Origin: an uncultured Clostridia bacterium
Lineage (GTDB): Bacteria; Bacillota; Clostridia; Lachnospirales; Anaerotignaceae
Direction of reading: 5' to 3'
Length of the DNA: 35,376 nt
Assembly (NCBI GenBank): GCA_910587735.1
Contig: CAJUNT010000023.1
Coordinates: 1-35,376 of the forward strand
In this document: piece by piece, positions 1 to 8,937 of the stretch
How positions within the stretch are numbered: position 1 is the stretch's first letter
How the letters are laid out: each line of letters starts with the position of its first letter
The notes under the pieces: model-generated
What the model saw: the letters and a program-made list of their open reading frames with translations, nothing else
Told to the model about the DNA's origin: nothing
The model's database searches: none
Program-made: the position numbers and the translations under genes

Positions 1-749
1 TTTATAAAAAGAAGTTCCCTGCTTTTGTAAGAACTTCTTTTAAAAGATTTCGTTTCGCACCAAATGTTATTTTATATGCTCTTACTCTTTATTTTGAAGC
101 TTCTTGCTCTCTCAGACAGATACAAAGACTATTGAGAAAACAGATGTCTATTCGTGTTTCTCACGTTTCCATTTATCGTTGGATTCGTCATTTTGCTTCT
201 TTTTTTAAGACTGTTTCTCACTTCTTTCTACAAAAAGCAAATTTGCAGTCTGATGAATGGCACGTTGATGAAACTTATATAAAAGTAAAAGGACAAAAGC
301 ATTCTTTATGGATACTACTAGATTCTGAAACAAGGGTTGTGATTGCTTTTTGCTTATCTAGTGTAAGAGATAGTAATACTGCTCTTACACTCTTTGAAAA
401 GTCACGTAATATTACAGATGCTTCTCCTTTGACAATCATTACAGACGGTTTGGATGCTTATCATATGCCTATTCTGCTTGCTTATCCCAAATCGAAACAT
501 TATAGGTATCCATCATTTGCTGATGATTGCAGTAATAATGTATTAGAATCTTTCAACAAAACTTTTAAGGCTTGGTACAAAACGAAAAAAGGATTTCATA
601 GTTTTGATTCTGCTATGGATATGATTTCAAATTTTTTGTTTTATTATAATTTTATACACAGTCATTCTTCTTTATCAGACCAATCACCTGCTTGTGTTGC
701 AGGTGTTCTATATTCTCAGGAACAAGCGAATCATTGGTTTTTGTTTTAA
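1..749 (+). CDS. DDE transposase, IS6/IS240-like, 5' end outside window
   Basis: The reading frame is open from the window edge to a TAA at 747-749, so the N-terminus lies upstream; an internal ATG at 132 is not the real start. The protein has the DDE_Tnp_IS240 layout. A first Asp lies in WHVDETYIKVKG, a second in IITDGLDAY, and a Glu in NNVLESFNKTFKAWYKTKKG, so the catalytic triad looks intact. The usual W-x-LD segment of this family appears as HSLWILLDSETR. The upstream part (LRQIQRLLRKQ...VSIYRWIRHF) fits the helix-turn-helix region that binds the element ends. I could not identify a terminal inverted repeat between the stop and 900. Family call is firm; whether the element is complete cannot be judged here. 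Confidence 0.85.
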   Translation, partial: YKKKFPAFVRTSFKRFRFAPNVILYALTLYFEASCSLRQIQRLLRKQMSIRVSHVSIYRWIRHFASFFKTVSHFFLQKANLQSDEWHVDETYIKVKGQKHSLWILLDSETRVVIAFCLSSVRDSNTALTLFEKSRNITDASPLTIITDGLDAYHMPILLAYPKSKHYRYPSFADDCSNNVLESFNKTFKAWYKTKKGFHSFDSAMDMISNFLFYYNFIHSHSSLSDQSPACVAGVLYSQEQANHWFLF

Positions 750-908
750 AAAATTTTTTCAGATATTCGCTTTTGTTTGTGTGCCTTTTTTTGACTGTAT
801 TTTTAAAAGTCTTTTCTGTATTTTTATTTTCATATTAAGTTAACAAAACCTAATAAATAATATTTATAATAATGAAGGTTTGGTCAACTGAATGTCACCA
901 CCCTAGTA
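750..908. other. Intergenic, no gene seen
   Basis: AT-rich spacer between the transposase stop and the end of the antiterminator gene on the minus strand. It should contain the right end of the insertion sequence, but no convincing inverted repeat can be matched without the left end, which is outside the window. Confidence 0.4.
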
Positions 909-1757
909 TTAATAGTTTTGTCGTATTGCTTTTTCAATATGTATTGTTAAATATAATTGTTCTTCTTCACTTACTACATATGAATAGGTGTTAGCAATAT
1001 ATGCTGTGATTTTTAATGTACATTCATAAGCAGATTGATATTTTGTTTTGATAAGTGCTAATAAATCTTCATCTTGTTGCCCTTCATAATTGTTTTTTTT
1101 GAAACAGTCTTAATGCAAAAAATTTTAAATGTGTTACAAATCTATGATAATATACAGACTCCTCATCAAATTTTATTTGAAAATGATATTTTACAATGTT
1201 TACAATTTGATGAATGAGTTTGGTAACTTCTCCTATTTCTTGTATACCATTATAGTTGTCGTCCATTTGTGCATTCACAATATGTAGTGCAATAAATCCC
1301 GCTTCATCTTCTGGTAGTATTACATCAAATGCTTCTTTTATCATATCTAATGCTTTTAAACCAATTTGAAATTCCTCTTTATAAAATTTTTTGATGTCCC
1401 ATAGCATAATATTTTTTACACAAATACCTTCTCTTTGTCTAATAATTGCCATATGCATATGGTCTAATAATGTAATATATATAAAATCATTTAGCTTTCT
1501 TTCTGCTTTTGTTCTAGCATATTCTATTATCTTTTCACTTACTTCTACATATTCTATAGGAATATCTTTTAATAATTGTTGTAATTTTGTATTGGTGTCT
1601 TTATTTTCTAATGCAAATATTTTGTCAATTTTATTTTCATCTATAATATCGCCTACTTTTTTTTGAAAGCGATGCCACAGCCCATTACAATTTTTTCTGT
1701 TTTCCCTTTTTCATATATGACAACTACATTATTATTAAGCACCTTTCCAATTTTCAT
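909..1757 (-). pseudogene. BglG/LicT-type transcriptional antiterminator with two compensating frameshifts
   Basis: Reading from ATG at 1757 to TAA at 909-911 gives 282 residues, the normal LicT length, but the middle is in another frame. The N-terminal RNA-binding domain starts MKIGKVLNNNVVVIYEKGK and runs to GIAFKK, where a run of eight A (about 1659-1666) breaks the frame. The middle frame carries PRD1 and the start of PRD2 until a second run of eight A (about 1091-1098), after which the original frame resumes (YEGQQDEDLLALIKTKYQ...). The four PRD histidine motifs are all visible (LLDHMHMAIIR, IALHIVNA, RFVTHLKFF, YLTIHIEKA). The first run needs one more A and the second one fewer, so the net length change is zero. 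Such proteins bind RAT hairpins when dephosphorylated by a PTS and let beta-glucoside operons be transcribed. It is either a pseudogene, a gene read by slippage, or an assembly error. Confidence 0.85.
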
Positions 1758-1770
1758 GAAATCCTCTCCT

Positions 1771-1863
1771 AAAAAAAGACCTATTTACACAAAAACAAAA
1801 AGATAAACATAAATTTATCTTAATTTTTGTATAAACAGGTCTAGCTTGTACTGAAACAATCAC
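1771..1863 (-). promoter_or_regulatory. RAT antiterminator overlapping an intrinsic terminator, in the leader of the LicT-like gene
   Basis: On the minus strand the leader first shows a RAT-like element at about 1862-1833 (GATTGTTTCAGTACAAGC then TAGACCTG), close to the consensus of BglG/LicT targets. Its 3' half is shared with the 5' arm of a long hairpin: AGACCTGTTTATACAAAAA... pairs with ...TTTTTGTGTAAATAGGTCT, followed by seven T at 1777-1771. The two structures are mutually exclusive, which is the classical antitermination arrangement. The Shine-Dalgarno sequence AGGAGAGG and the gene's ATG follow directly, so the antiterminator would control its own expression. I did not see a similar RAT before the PTS gene at 6585. 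Confidence 0.7.
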
Positions 1864-2090
1864 TATCCATTTTTTATTATTATATTTATATAGTATACTT
1901 TTATTGTTGTCAACAACATATTTCACATTTATAAAAAATATTTTATTCATCATTTGAAATGTCATTATTATAATATGCTTTATTGATTTTTTTATTTATA
2001 CCATTTAATACCATTTATAATAATTTTAAATTTATCATACAAATTAAAATGTACTAACAAGTATTTTTAAAATTTTTGAAGGAGATTATT

Positions 2091-2516
2091 ATGTTATATA
2101 CAATTGGAGAAATGGCCAAAATATTAGGTGTTGCTGCTTCTACACTTCGTTATTATGATAAAGAAGGATTACTTCCTTTTGTAGAACGTTCTAGTGGAGG
2201 CATTCGTATGTTTACTCATAAAGACTATGAATGGCTGAAAGTAATTGAATGTTTAAAAAAATCAGGATTGTCTATTAAAGACATTAAAGCTTTTATTGAT
2301 ATGATAAAAAGAGGTGATGCTTCTCTTGCTGAACGTCTTGAATTATTTCGTTCTAGGAAAGATGCCGTCAAAAAGCAAATAGAAGATATGCAGCAAACAC
2401 TTGAACTTTTGGAATTTAAGTGTTGGTATTATGAACAATCTTTACAGTATGGTACAGAAGAAAAAATTCGTTCGTTATCTTTTGATGAAATTTCAGAAAA
2501 ATATCAAAAAAGATGA
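2091..2516 (+). CDS. MerR-family transcriptional regulator (AdhR-like)
   Basis: 141 residues from the ATG at 2091, chosen because GAAGGAG lies seven bases upstream; an in-frame TTG at 2076 overlaps that site and is not credible. The N-terminus is a typical MerR winged helix (YTIGEMAKILGVAASTLR, YYDKEGLLPF, GIRMFTHKDYEWL), followed by a dimerisation coiled coil (about residues 75-115) and the CWYYEQSLQYGTEEKIR end common in AdhR-like members. No metal-binding cysteine pair is seen, so sensing of aldehydes or other electrophiles is more likely than metal sensing, but this is inference. The gene ends in TGA and the same frame continues straight into a sepF remnant. Nothing nearby is an obvious target. 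Confidence 0.85.
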   Translation: MLYTIGEMAKILGVAASTLRYYDKEGLLPFVERSSGGIRMFTHKDYEWLKVIECLKKSGLSIKDIKAFIDMIKRGDASLAERLELFRSRKDAVKKQIEDMQQTLELLEFKCWYYEQSLQYGTEEKIRSLSFDEISEKYQKR

Positions 2517-2531
2517 ACATTATTCATATAT

Positions 2532-2711
2532 ACCATTGCACAAAGAATTATGGATTTTTTAAGTGGAACTTGTTATTCTTTGGAAGGCAGCATACAAAAA
2601 GTGACAAATAATATTTTTGTAATTGCACCTGAAAATGTAGAAATTTCTAGTGAATTAGAAGAAATAAAAAGTAGAAATAATATGGCATTTTCTTGGGCAA
2701 GCAACACTTAA
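2532..2711 (+). pseudogene. sepF: C-terminal remnant of cell-division protein SepF
   Basis: After the MerR stop the same frame stays open to TAA at 2709-2711. From 2538 on it reads AQRIMDFLSGTCYSLEG, SIQKVTNNIFVIAPENVEI and ends NMAFSWASNT. This is the conserved C-terminal half of SepF, the Z-ring partner that tethers FtsZ to the membrane (family pattern: AQR-x-x-DFLSG ... NNIFLIAP). The N-terminal membrane helix and the first half of the core are missing, and there is no start or ribosome site for the fragment. It is best read as a scar of a deletion that joined the end of a merR gene to the end of sepF. A complete sepF is expected elsewhere in the genome. Confidence 0.8.
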
Positions 2712-3229
2712 AAATAAGATATATTTAAAGTAAAATAAATTGTTTGAAATAAGAAGAGAGATATTAAAAATATAAAATATTACAAAAAAGATATTTGCAG
2801 TATTTTACTGCTTTCTTTTAACATTTTATGTATTAAAATAATAAAAGTATTTATAATGGTGTTTTGCTGTTTTTTATTTTGTTTTAACTATAATATTATT
2901 TTAACAATATTTTTTCCAATAATCAAATTATCATTGCCTTATTCAATTCATAACAAAATACATAAAGTATATTAATTCAATTGAAGAGTATACTATTTTA
3001 GTGAAAACAACAATATTATACTATTTCATAGAAATCTATTTGTCTATTCATATAATTTTTTTATTCTTTTTAAATCTTTTCATAATTCATTAAAATTTCA
3101 GTAACGAATAAATAAACTTTTCACAATCAATAAATTTCTATTTATTTCTAATCAATTTTACTACTATAACTACTAAACAAAAAAATTTTTACATTTTGCA
3201 TATTGATTACTAAAAAAATAAATGTTATA
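2712..3229. other. Long AT-rich gap without recognisable gene
   Basis: About 520 bases of very AT-rich sequence, with stops in all frames. I see no convincing RNA fold or coding remnant. It sits between the sepF scrap and the terminator of the beta-glucoside operon, so it may be eroded former coding DNA. Confidence 0.5.
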
Positions 3230-3254
3230 AAGCCACCAGCTAAGCTGGTGGCTT
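3230..3254 (-). terminator. Strong hairpin downstream of the beta-glucosidase gene
   Basis: A perfect 11-base inverted repeat (AAGCCACCAGC / GCTGGTGGCTT) with a three-base loop lies five bases after the bglA stop on the minus strand. The following minus-strand sequence is TTTATAAC, only weakly U-rich, so it may act as a terminator or as an mRNA 3'-end stabiliser. Confidence 0.75.
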
Positions 3255-3258
3255 CAGA

Positions 3259-4689
3259 TTATAATTTTTCTCCATTAGAAGCAACAACTTTTTGATACCA
3301 ATCAAAAGATTTCTTTTTATAACGATTTCCTGTTCCTGTTCCATCATCATTCAAATCTACATAAATAAAACCATATCTTTTACGTAATTCTCCTGTACCA
3401 AATGAAACAACGTCTATACATCCCCAAGGTGTATAGCCTATTAAATCTACACCATCAATCTCTACTGCTTTTTTCATTTCAATAATATGATTTTTAAAAT
3501 ACTCAATACGATAACTATCATCACAACTTTTATCTTCTTCTAATTTATCGATTGCACCAAAACCATTTTCTACAATAAATAATGGTATTTCATATCTTTC
3601 ATACAATACAGAAAGTATATAACGAAGTCCTATAGGGTCAATATTCCAGCCCCATTCAGAAGCCTTTACATAAGGATTAGCAACACTATGAGCATTTCCT
3701 CCATTTAAACCAGTATTTATTCCGTTTACATCGGCTTTTACTGTATTAGACATATAATAGCTAAAACCTAAATAATCTACTTTGCCTTCCGCCAATATCT
3801 GCTCATCTTCTGGTTGCATAATGGGGGCATTTCCTTCTCTTTCCCATTGTTTTTTAGCAAAAGCAGAATAATGTCCTCTACAATGTACATCTGAAAAATA
3901 ATATCTTTCATGCATAGATTCTACAGACATCATAACATCATCTGGATCGCAGGAATAAGGATAAAATGGTACAAAAGAACACATACAGCCAATTTTAAAA
4001 TTTGGATTGATTTCATGTCCTTTTTTTACTACTAATGCGGATGCTACTAATTCATGGTGTGCTACTTGGTAAAGTGCCTTTTTAGGGGCATCAAATTCTG
4101 AAAAACGAATTCCTGAATTTGTCCAGCCGAAAATATCAGTGTCTGTATTGCTTTGATTGTTAATTTCATTGAATGTCATCCAATATTTTACTTTGTTTTT
4201 GTAGCGTTCCATAACGGTTACGGCATAACGAACAAAAAAATCAATCAATTTTCTGTTCATCCAACCACCATATTTTTTTGCTAAATGATATGGCATTTCA
4301 AAATGACTCAATGTAATTACAGGCTCTATGTTATATTTCAGCAATTCATCAAACAAATTGTCATAAAATTGCAGTCCTGCCTCACAAGGTTCTGTTTCGT
4401 CACCATTTGGAAAGATACGGCTCCAAGAAATGGATGTACGAAAGCATTTAAAACCAAGTTCTGCAAAAAGTTTAATATCCTCTTTATAAGTGTGGTAAAA
4501 GTCAATTCCTTTATGGTTTGGGTACCATTCTCCTTCTATGACACCATCTGTAATTTTTCTAGCCACACCATGAGAACCGCCTGTCATAACATCGCTGACG
4601 CTAGCACCTCTGCCGCCTTCTTGCCAGCCACCTTCCAACTGATGTGCTGCAACTGCACCACCCCATAAAAAATTATTTGGTAAGCTCAT
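3259..4689 (-). CDS. bglA: 6-phospho-beta-glucosidase, glycoside hydrolase family 1
   Basis: 476 residues, normal GH1 length, with AAGGAG before the ATG. It hydrolyses 6-phospho-beta-glucosides made during PTS uptake, giving glucose 6-phosphate and an aglycone or sugar. The acid/base Glu is E175 in TFNEINN and the nucleophile Glu is E374 in FIVENGFGA; the N-terminal LPNNFLWGGAVAAHQLEGG and the C-terminal YTPWGCIDVVSFGTGELRKRYGFIYVD are family landmarks. The phospho-specific members carry a Lys/Tyr pocket near the C-terminus, and the RYKKKSFDWYQKV end fits that. It lies 18 bases after the PTS gene in the same direction, forming an uptake-and-cleavage operon. No lesion is seen. Exact substrate (arbutin, salicin, cellobiose) cannot be told. 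Confidence 0.93.
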   Translation of the reverse strand: MSLPNNFLWGGAVAAHQLEGGWQEGGRGASVSDVMTGGSHGVARKITDGVIEGEWYPNHKGIDFYHTYKEDIKLFAELGFKCFRTSISWSRIFPNGDETEPCEAGLQFYDNLFDELLKYNIEPVITLSHFEMPYHLAKKYGGWMNRKLIDFFVRYAVTVMERYKNKVKYWMTFNEINNQSNTDTDIFGWTNSGIRFSEFDAPKKALYQVAHHELVASALVVKKGHEINPNFKIGCMCSFVPFYPYSCDPDDVMMSVESMHERYYFSDVHCRGHYSAFAKKQWEREGNAPIMQPEDEQILAEGKVDYLGFSYYMSNTVKADVNGINTGLNGGNAHSVANPYVKASEWGWNIDPIGLRYILSVLYERYEIPLFIVENGFGAIDKLEEDKSCDDSYRIEYFKNHIIEMKKAVEIDGVDLIGYTPWGCIDVVSFGTGELRKRYGFIYVDLNDDGTGTGNRYKKKSFDWYQKVVASNGEKL

Positions 4690-4707
4690 TTTGATTCACT
4701 CCTTCTT

Positions 4708-6585
4708 TTACTTGGCTTTTATAATTTCTTCACCAACATTTACAACGCCTGTTGTTTTAAGAGACTCTATTGTTGAGAAACTATCTGCATTTGTAATCAA
4801 TACTGGTGTTACTGTTTCATATTCTTTTTTAATTTCGTTTAAATCAAACTCCACTAATAAATCTCCCTTTTTCACAGTATCTCCTGTTTTTACTTTTGGT
4901 GTAAAATACTTTCCATTCAAATTAACGGTTTCTAAACCAATATGTATCAGCATTTCTGCACCCGCTGCATTTTCCAAACCAATAGCATGTTTTGTATCAA
5001 ACACTAAATTTACTTTGCCATCAAATGGTGCATATAATTTCCCTTCTGAAGGAATAATTGCAATACCCTGTCCTAATATGCCGCCTGCAAATGTTGGGTC
5101 ATTCACTTCTTTTAATTCTTTTGCTTCCCCATTTAAAGGAGAATAAATTGTTACTTCACCAGTTGGTACTGCTTTTGGTTGTTCTGTATTTTCTGCATTT
5201 GTAGTATTTCCTTCTGCTGCAACTGGTTCATCACAACCTATAATTTGTACTAATATGATTGCTGTCACAATAGTAACGCCACAACCTACTAAAATACCAG
5301 GGAATGACATTGTATTTTCTGTATTGATTGCATTGACTGTTGTTAAAAGCCCAGGCAGACCAGCATATACATAATACATAGAATGAAAGAACGTTGTGGC
5401 TAAACCGCCTAATGCACCTGCAATACAGCCTGCGATAAATGGTTTTTTCAAACGTAATGTAACACCATAAATTGCTGGTTCTGTAATACCAAATATACCA
5501 GTTAACCCAGCAGATAGGGAAACATTTTTCATTTCTTTACTGCGAGTTTTTAAAAATACACCAAAACAAGCTGCTGCTTGTGCTACAACGGCACAAGTTT
5601 GTACTGCTTGGAAAGAGTCACAACCATTGTTTGAAAAGTTTGCTAAAATCATTGGTGTTACACCCCAATGTACACCAAATATAACTGCTACTTGCCAGAA
5701 ACCACCTATCACAATAGCTGCTAATGCTGGAACATTGCTATATAAGAAATTGTAGCCTGTTGCAATCGCACTTGCAAGCATATCAGATAATGGACCAATG
5801 ATTAATATGGTTGCAGGAACCATAATAACTGTACAAATCAAAGGTGTTACTAACGCTTTAATGACATCTGGTATATATTTATTTACAAAACGTTCCAGAT
5901 AAGAAAGTACAAGAACTAAAAATAATGGCGGAAGTACACTTGATGTATAGGTTGTTTGTGCCATATTAAAAAATAAAAATTTGATACTTTCTCCTTCTGC
6001 AATTTTTCCGGCAATACTACCCCAATCGGGATTAACCAATGCAAGACAACACCATAATGCAATAAATGTGTTGCATCGGAAATGTTTTGAAGCTGTTACT
6101 GCGATTAATACAGGCAAAAAGGTAAACGGTGTCCATGACATAAAACTTAATACAGAATAAGTGCCTGTTTGTGAAAATTCTGGTGCAAATAAATTGATGA
6201 TGATAAGACAGCCCTGCAATAATCCTGCACCTGCTAATACATATACGAATGGTGCAAATACTGCTGACATTGCAGCAATCACACGATTTAATACACTGCC
6301 TTTTTGCTCTACCGCCTGACTGGTGTCTAACTGCATAATTCGTGTTAATTCTTCATAAACATCTTTTGCATGTGTTCCAATAACAATTTGATACTGACCG
6401 CCTTTTTCAACAACTTGAATGACTGCCGGCATTTTAGTAATTTGTGCAGTAACTTCAGCAGAAGGGCTTTGTTTTAATACAAGGCGTAATCTTGTTGCAC
6501 AGTGTGCCGCACTAATAATATTTTCTTCTCCTATCGCATCTTTGATGTCTTTTGCAAGTTTTCCATAATCACGAACTTGTGCCAT
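4708..6585 (-). CDS. bglF: PTS beta-glucoside transporter, EIIBCA fusion
   Basis: 625 residues, full length for a BglF/BglP-type permease. Order is EIIB, EIIC, EIIA. The EIIB phosphorylation cysteine is C29 in ISAAHCATRLRLVLKQ. The EIIC part spans about residues 105-455 with multiple membrane helices and the GITEPAIYGV signature. The EIIA (Crr-like) part holds the active His in AEMLIHIGLETVNLNGK near residue 550, and ends at a normal position. It takes up and phosphorylates beta-glucosides using HPr-phosphate. A GAGGAGG ribosome site precedes the ATG. It is followed directly by the phospho-beta-glucosidase gene and preceded by an rpiR regulator gene. I do not see a RAT in its leader, so RpiR control is more likely than LicT control. 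Confidence 0.93.
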   Translation of the reverse strand: MAQVRDYGKLAKDIKDAIGEENIISAAHCATRLRLVLKQSPSAEVTAQITKMPAVIQVVEKGGQYQIVIGTHAKDVYEELTRIMQLDTSQAVEQKGSVLNRVIAAMSAVFAPFVYVLAGAGLLQGCLIIINLFAPEFSQTGTYSVLSFMSWTPFTFLPVLIAVTASKHFRCNTFIALWCCLALVNPDWGSIAGKIAEGESIKFLFFNMAQTTYTSSVLPPLFLVLVLSYLERFVNKYIPDVIKALVTPLICTVIMVPATILIIGPLSDMLASAIATGYNFLYSNVPALAAIVIGGFWQVAVIFGVHWGVTPMILANFSNNGCDSFQAVQTCAVVAQAAACFGVFLKTRSKEMKNVSLSAGLTGIFGITEPAIYGVTLRLKKPFIAGCIAGALGGLATTFFHSMYYVYAGLPGLLTTVNAINTENTMSFPGILVGCGVTIVTAIILVQIIGCDEPVAAEGNTTNAENTEQPKAVPTGEVTIYSPLNGEAKELKEVNDPTFAGGILGQGIAIIPSEGKLYAPFDGKVNLVFDTKHAIGLENAAGAEMLIHIGLETVNLNGKYFTPKVKTGDTVKKGDLLVEFDLNEIKKEYETVTPVLITNADSFSTIESLKTTGVVNVGEEIIKAK

Positions 6586-6696
6586 AATAATTCCTCCTCT
6601 ATTTTTTTGTAATATGCCGGCGATATTTTTTTCTTCTTTGACGTCTTGATAGTATTGTAAAATGTTTTTTTAAAAAAATCTATATTTTAGGACATC

Positions 6697-6753
6697 AAAA
6701 AAACAGGTAACGTTGTTTGAAATATGTTACATCAAAGAAACGTCCTGTTTTTT
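6697..6753 (-). terminator. Intrinsic terminator after rpiR
   Basis: On the minus strand the hairpin pairs AAAAAACAGGACGTT with AACGTTACCTGTTTTTTT across a loop of about 20 bases, and the second arm is itself T-rich. It begins four bases after the rpiR stop and separates rpiR from the PTS gene, which therefore probably has its own promoter in 6586-6696. Confidence 0.7.
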
Positions 6754-6756
6754 GTT

Positions 6757-7491
6757 TTATTCTTCTATTAATCGATTTCTGATTTTATTTGAAAGAGATT
6801 CAATAATAGAAACTGCTGGTACTTGTGAAGTATAATCTGTATGTTCCTCATCCTGATGCATGGTAATATAGTAAGAGATATTAATATCTGATAATTTGCT
6901 AATAGTACAGCTTTCTGTATTTGTAATACTTATGATTTTGCAATTACAACGTTTCAAAGCATTTACAATTTTTATAGTTTGTCCCGTTTCTCCAGAAACT
7001 GATAACACAATAACAACAGTATTTTCTGTTTCCTGCATATTGATAGGACAGTAAGGGTCAGAGATACAAAGACTAAATTTGCCTATGTTTGTAAAACACC
7101 TTGCTTCATATTGCCCTATGTGTCCTGAAGTTCCTATTCCAGTAAACAACACTCTTTCCATTTTTGCTATCATAGCTGCTGCTGCTTCTAATTTAGATTG
7201 AAATTTTTCTGTTTCTAAGCGTTCAAAAAAAGCTTTTATTTCTGATAAATTTTCAGATATTTTATGAATACTTTTTTGTTTGTTGTATTCCTTCATTTTT
7301 AGTTTAAACTCTGCATAGCCATCACAACCCATTTTTTTACAGAAACGAAGTACAGTTGTAGTTGATACGTGTGCCTCTGTTGCAACTTCTCTAATTCTCA
7401 TATAAGCGATTGCATTTTTGTGCTGCATAATATATCCATAAACTTCTAATTCCAACTCATTTAAACTTTGAATTTTTTCTGCTGTAAACAT
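6757..7491 (-). CDS. RpiR/MurR-family sugar-phosphate-sensing regulator
   Basis: 244 residues with GGAGG six bases before the ATG. The N-terminal helix-turn-helix (MRIREVATEAHVSTTTVLRFCKKMG) is typical of RpiR proteins, and residues about 115-230 form a SIS domain (MERVLFTGIGTSGHIG, VVIVLSVSGETGQTIKIV) that binds a phosphosugar. Placed just upstream of the beta-glucoside PTS operon in the same direction, it is the likely local regulator, sensing a 6-phospho-sugar intermediate. Whether it activates or represses cannot be read from the sequence. No lesion is visible. Confidence 0.9.
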   Translation of the reverse strand: MFTAEKIQSLNELELEVYGYIMQHKNAIAYMRIREVATEAHVSTTTVLRFCKKMGCDGYAEFKLKMKEYNKQKSIHKISENLSEIKAFFERLETEKFQSKLEAAAAMIAKMERVLFTGIGTSGHIGQYEARCFTNIGKFSLCISDPYCPINMQETENTVVIVLSVSGETGQTIKIVNALKRCNCKIISITNTESCTISKLSDINISYYITMHQDEEHTDYTSQVPAVSIIESLSNKIRNRLIEE

Positions 7492-7663
7492 TGGTAACCT
7501 CCATTCTCTTTTGTACTTTAAGAAGATATAAAAAAGGTAAATTTTATAATTTTTATGAACATACTATAACATACTTTGTTTAATATTTCCAAATTTTTTG
7601 TTTTAAAATTTAATTTATATTTCATTTCTATATCAATCATTTTGAAAGTATCATTGAAATATA

Positions 7664-7692
7664 TTGCAAAAATAAAATATAAAGTATACAAT
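7664..7692 (+). promoter_or_regulatory. Sigma-A-type promoter for the ROK gene
   Basis: TTGCAA at 7664-7669, a 17-base spacer and TACAAT at 7687-7692, 42 bases before the TTG start of the ROK gene. It lies in the divergent gap between rpiR and the ROK gene. Confidence 0.6.
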
Positions 7693-7734
7693 AAAATAAA
7701 TATAAATTACTAAAGGCAGAAAGAAGGAACTTAT

Positions 7735-8874
7735 TTGGAAAAATTAAAACCAACTGTTACAGAACGCAGACGTCAGACAAGAGGCGATATATATAGATAT
7801 ATATTTCATTCACATGAACCAGTCAGTAAACAGCAGATTGCTAACGTTCTTAATATTAGCCTTCCTACTGTTTATAAAAATCTTGCAGAATTAGAAAAAG
7901 CGGGATTAGTAAAAATTGGTGAAATAAAAAGTTCTACTGGTGGAAGACCCCCTGTAGCTTATGTTGCGGAAGGTAATATAAAATTTGCATTAGGAGTAGC
8001 TATTTCTGCTAATCATATTAGAATGCTTGCTTCTGATTTGAAACAAAATGTATTAGCTTATCACAAAATACGTTTAGAAACTAATATTACAAGTGATATT
8101 ATATTTCATATTGATGATAAAGTAGAAGATTTTTTATTACAAAATAATTTAGATAAAAATAGGCTACTTGGTATTGGAATTACAATACCAGGTGTTTTTG
8201 ATGTAAATACAGGAGAATTGATGTTATCTCCTACAATGAAATTAGAAAATTTTCATATTAATGAAATGAAAAAAAAGATTTCTTATCCTTTGTATTTTGA
8301 AAATGATAGTACAAGTGGAGGAAATGCAGAATGGTTATCTCGTACATTAGAGGAGCAAAAAAAAGATTTTGTGTATCTTTTTTTGGAGTATGGTGTAGGA
8401 GGAGCAATATTTGTAAATGGAAAACAATATTATGGAGATAATCATAGAAGTGCAGAATTTGGTCATATGTGTGTAGAAGCAAATGGGAAAATATGTAATT
8501 GTGGTAAATATGGGTGTTTGGAAGCATATTGTAGTGCCTTTCGTTTCAGTCGTGATTTAGGTATTACAATAAAGGAATTTTTTGAAGGTCTAAAATATGG
8601 TAATAAAGAATATCAAGTAATATGGAATGATGCACTAATTCATATTGCTATTGCAGTAAATAATCTAAGAATGGCTTTTGACTGTGATGTAGTATTAGGA
8701 GGTTTTCTTTCAGAATATTTAGAACCATATCAATGGAAATTAAAAAAAATATTAAGTGAATTAAATACATTTGAACAAGATGTAAATTATATTAAAATTG
8801 GAAAGTATCCTCGCAGAGCAGGAATGCTTGGCGTAGCTTGGCATTTTACAAATCAGTTTATAATGAGTATTTAA
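7735..8874 (+). CDS. ROK-family transcriptional regulator (NagC/XylR type)
   Basis: 379 residues starting at TTG 7735, supported by GAAGGAAC four bases upstream; no better ATG exists nearby. An N-terminal MarR-like winged helix (SKQQIANVLNISLPTVYKNLAELEKAGLV) is followed by the sugar-kinase-like ROK fold. The zinc-binding ROK motif is complete (CNCGKYGCLEAYCS), as is the glycine-rich VGGAIFVNGK segment. These proteins are repressors relieved by sugars or phosphosugars. It is divergent from rpiR and could serve the beta-glucoside genes, but it has no adjacent structural gene of its own. Ends beside a bidirectional terminator. Confidence 0.9.
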   Translation: MEKLKPTVTERRRQTRGDIYRYIFHSHEPVSKQQIANVLNISLPTVYKNLAELEKAGLVKIGEIKSSTGGRPPVAYVAEGNIKFALGVAISANHIRMLASDLKQNVLAYHKIRLETNITSDIIFHIDDKVEDFLLQNNLDKNRLLGIGITIPGVFDVNTGELMLSPTMKLENFHINEMKKKISYPLYFENDSTSGGNAEWLSRTLEEQKKDFVYLFLEYGVGGAIFVNGKQYYGDNHRSAEFGHMCVEANGKICNCGKYGCLEAYCSAFRFSRDLGITIKEFFEGLKYGNKEYQVIWNDALIHIAIAVNNLRMAFDCDVVLGGFLSEYLEPYQWKLKKILSELNTFEQDVNYIKIGKYPRRAGMLGVAWHFTNQFIMSI

Positions 8875-8903
8875 AAAAGACTGAAAAAACTTCAGTCTTT
8901 TTT
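8873..8903. terminator. Bidirectional intrinsic terminator
   Basis: AAAAAAGACTGAA pairs with TTCAGTCTTTTTT around a short A-rich loop, giving T-runs in both directions. It serves the ROK gene on the plus strand and may also serve the LysR gene that ends at 8938 on the minus strand. Confidence 0.85.
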
Positions 8904-8937
8904 AATTGTTTTATATTTTATAAGTTGCAAAATATAT

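Noticed and set aside
1391..1666. 91-residue plus-strand frame
   Set aside because: It is antisense to the LicT-type gene, whose conserved motifs are on the other strand, and has no ribosome site.
4691..5146. 151-residue plus-strand frame inside the PTS gene
   Set aside because: Antisense shadow of the EIIA domain; low complexity and no family match.
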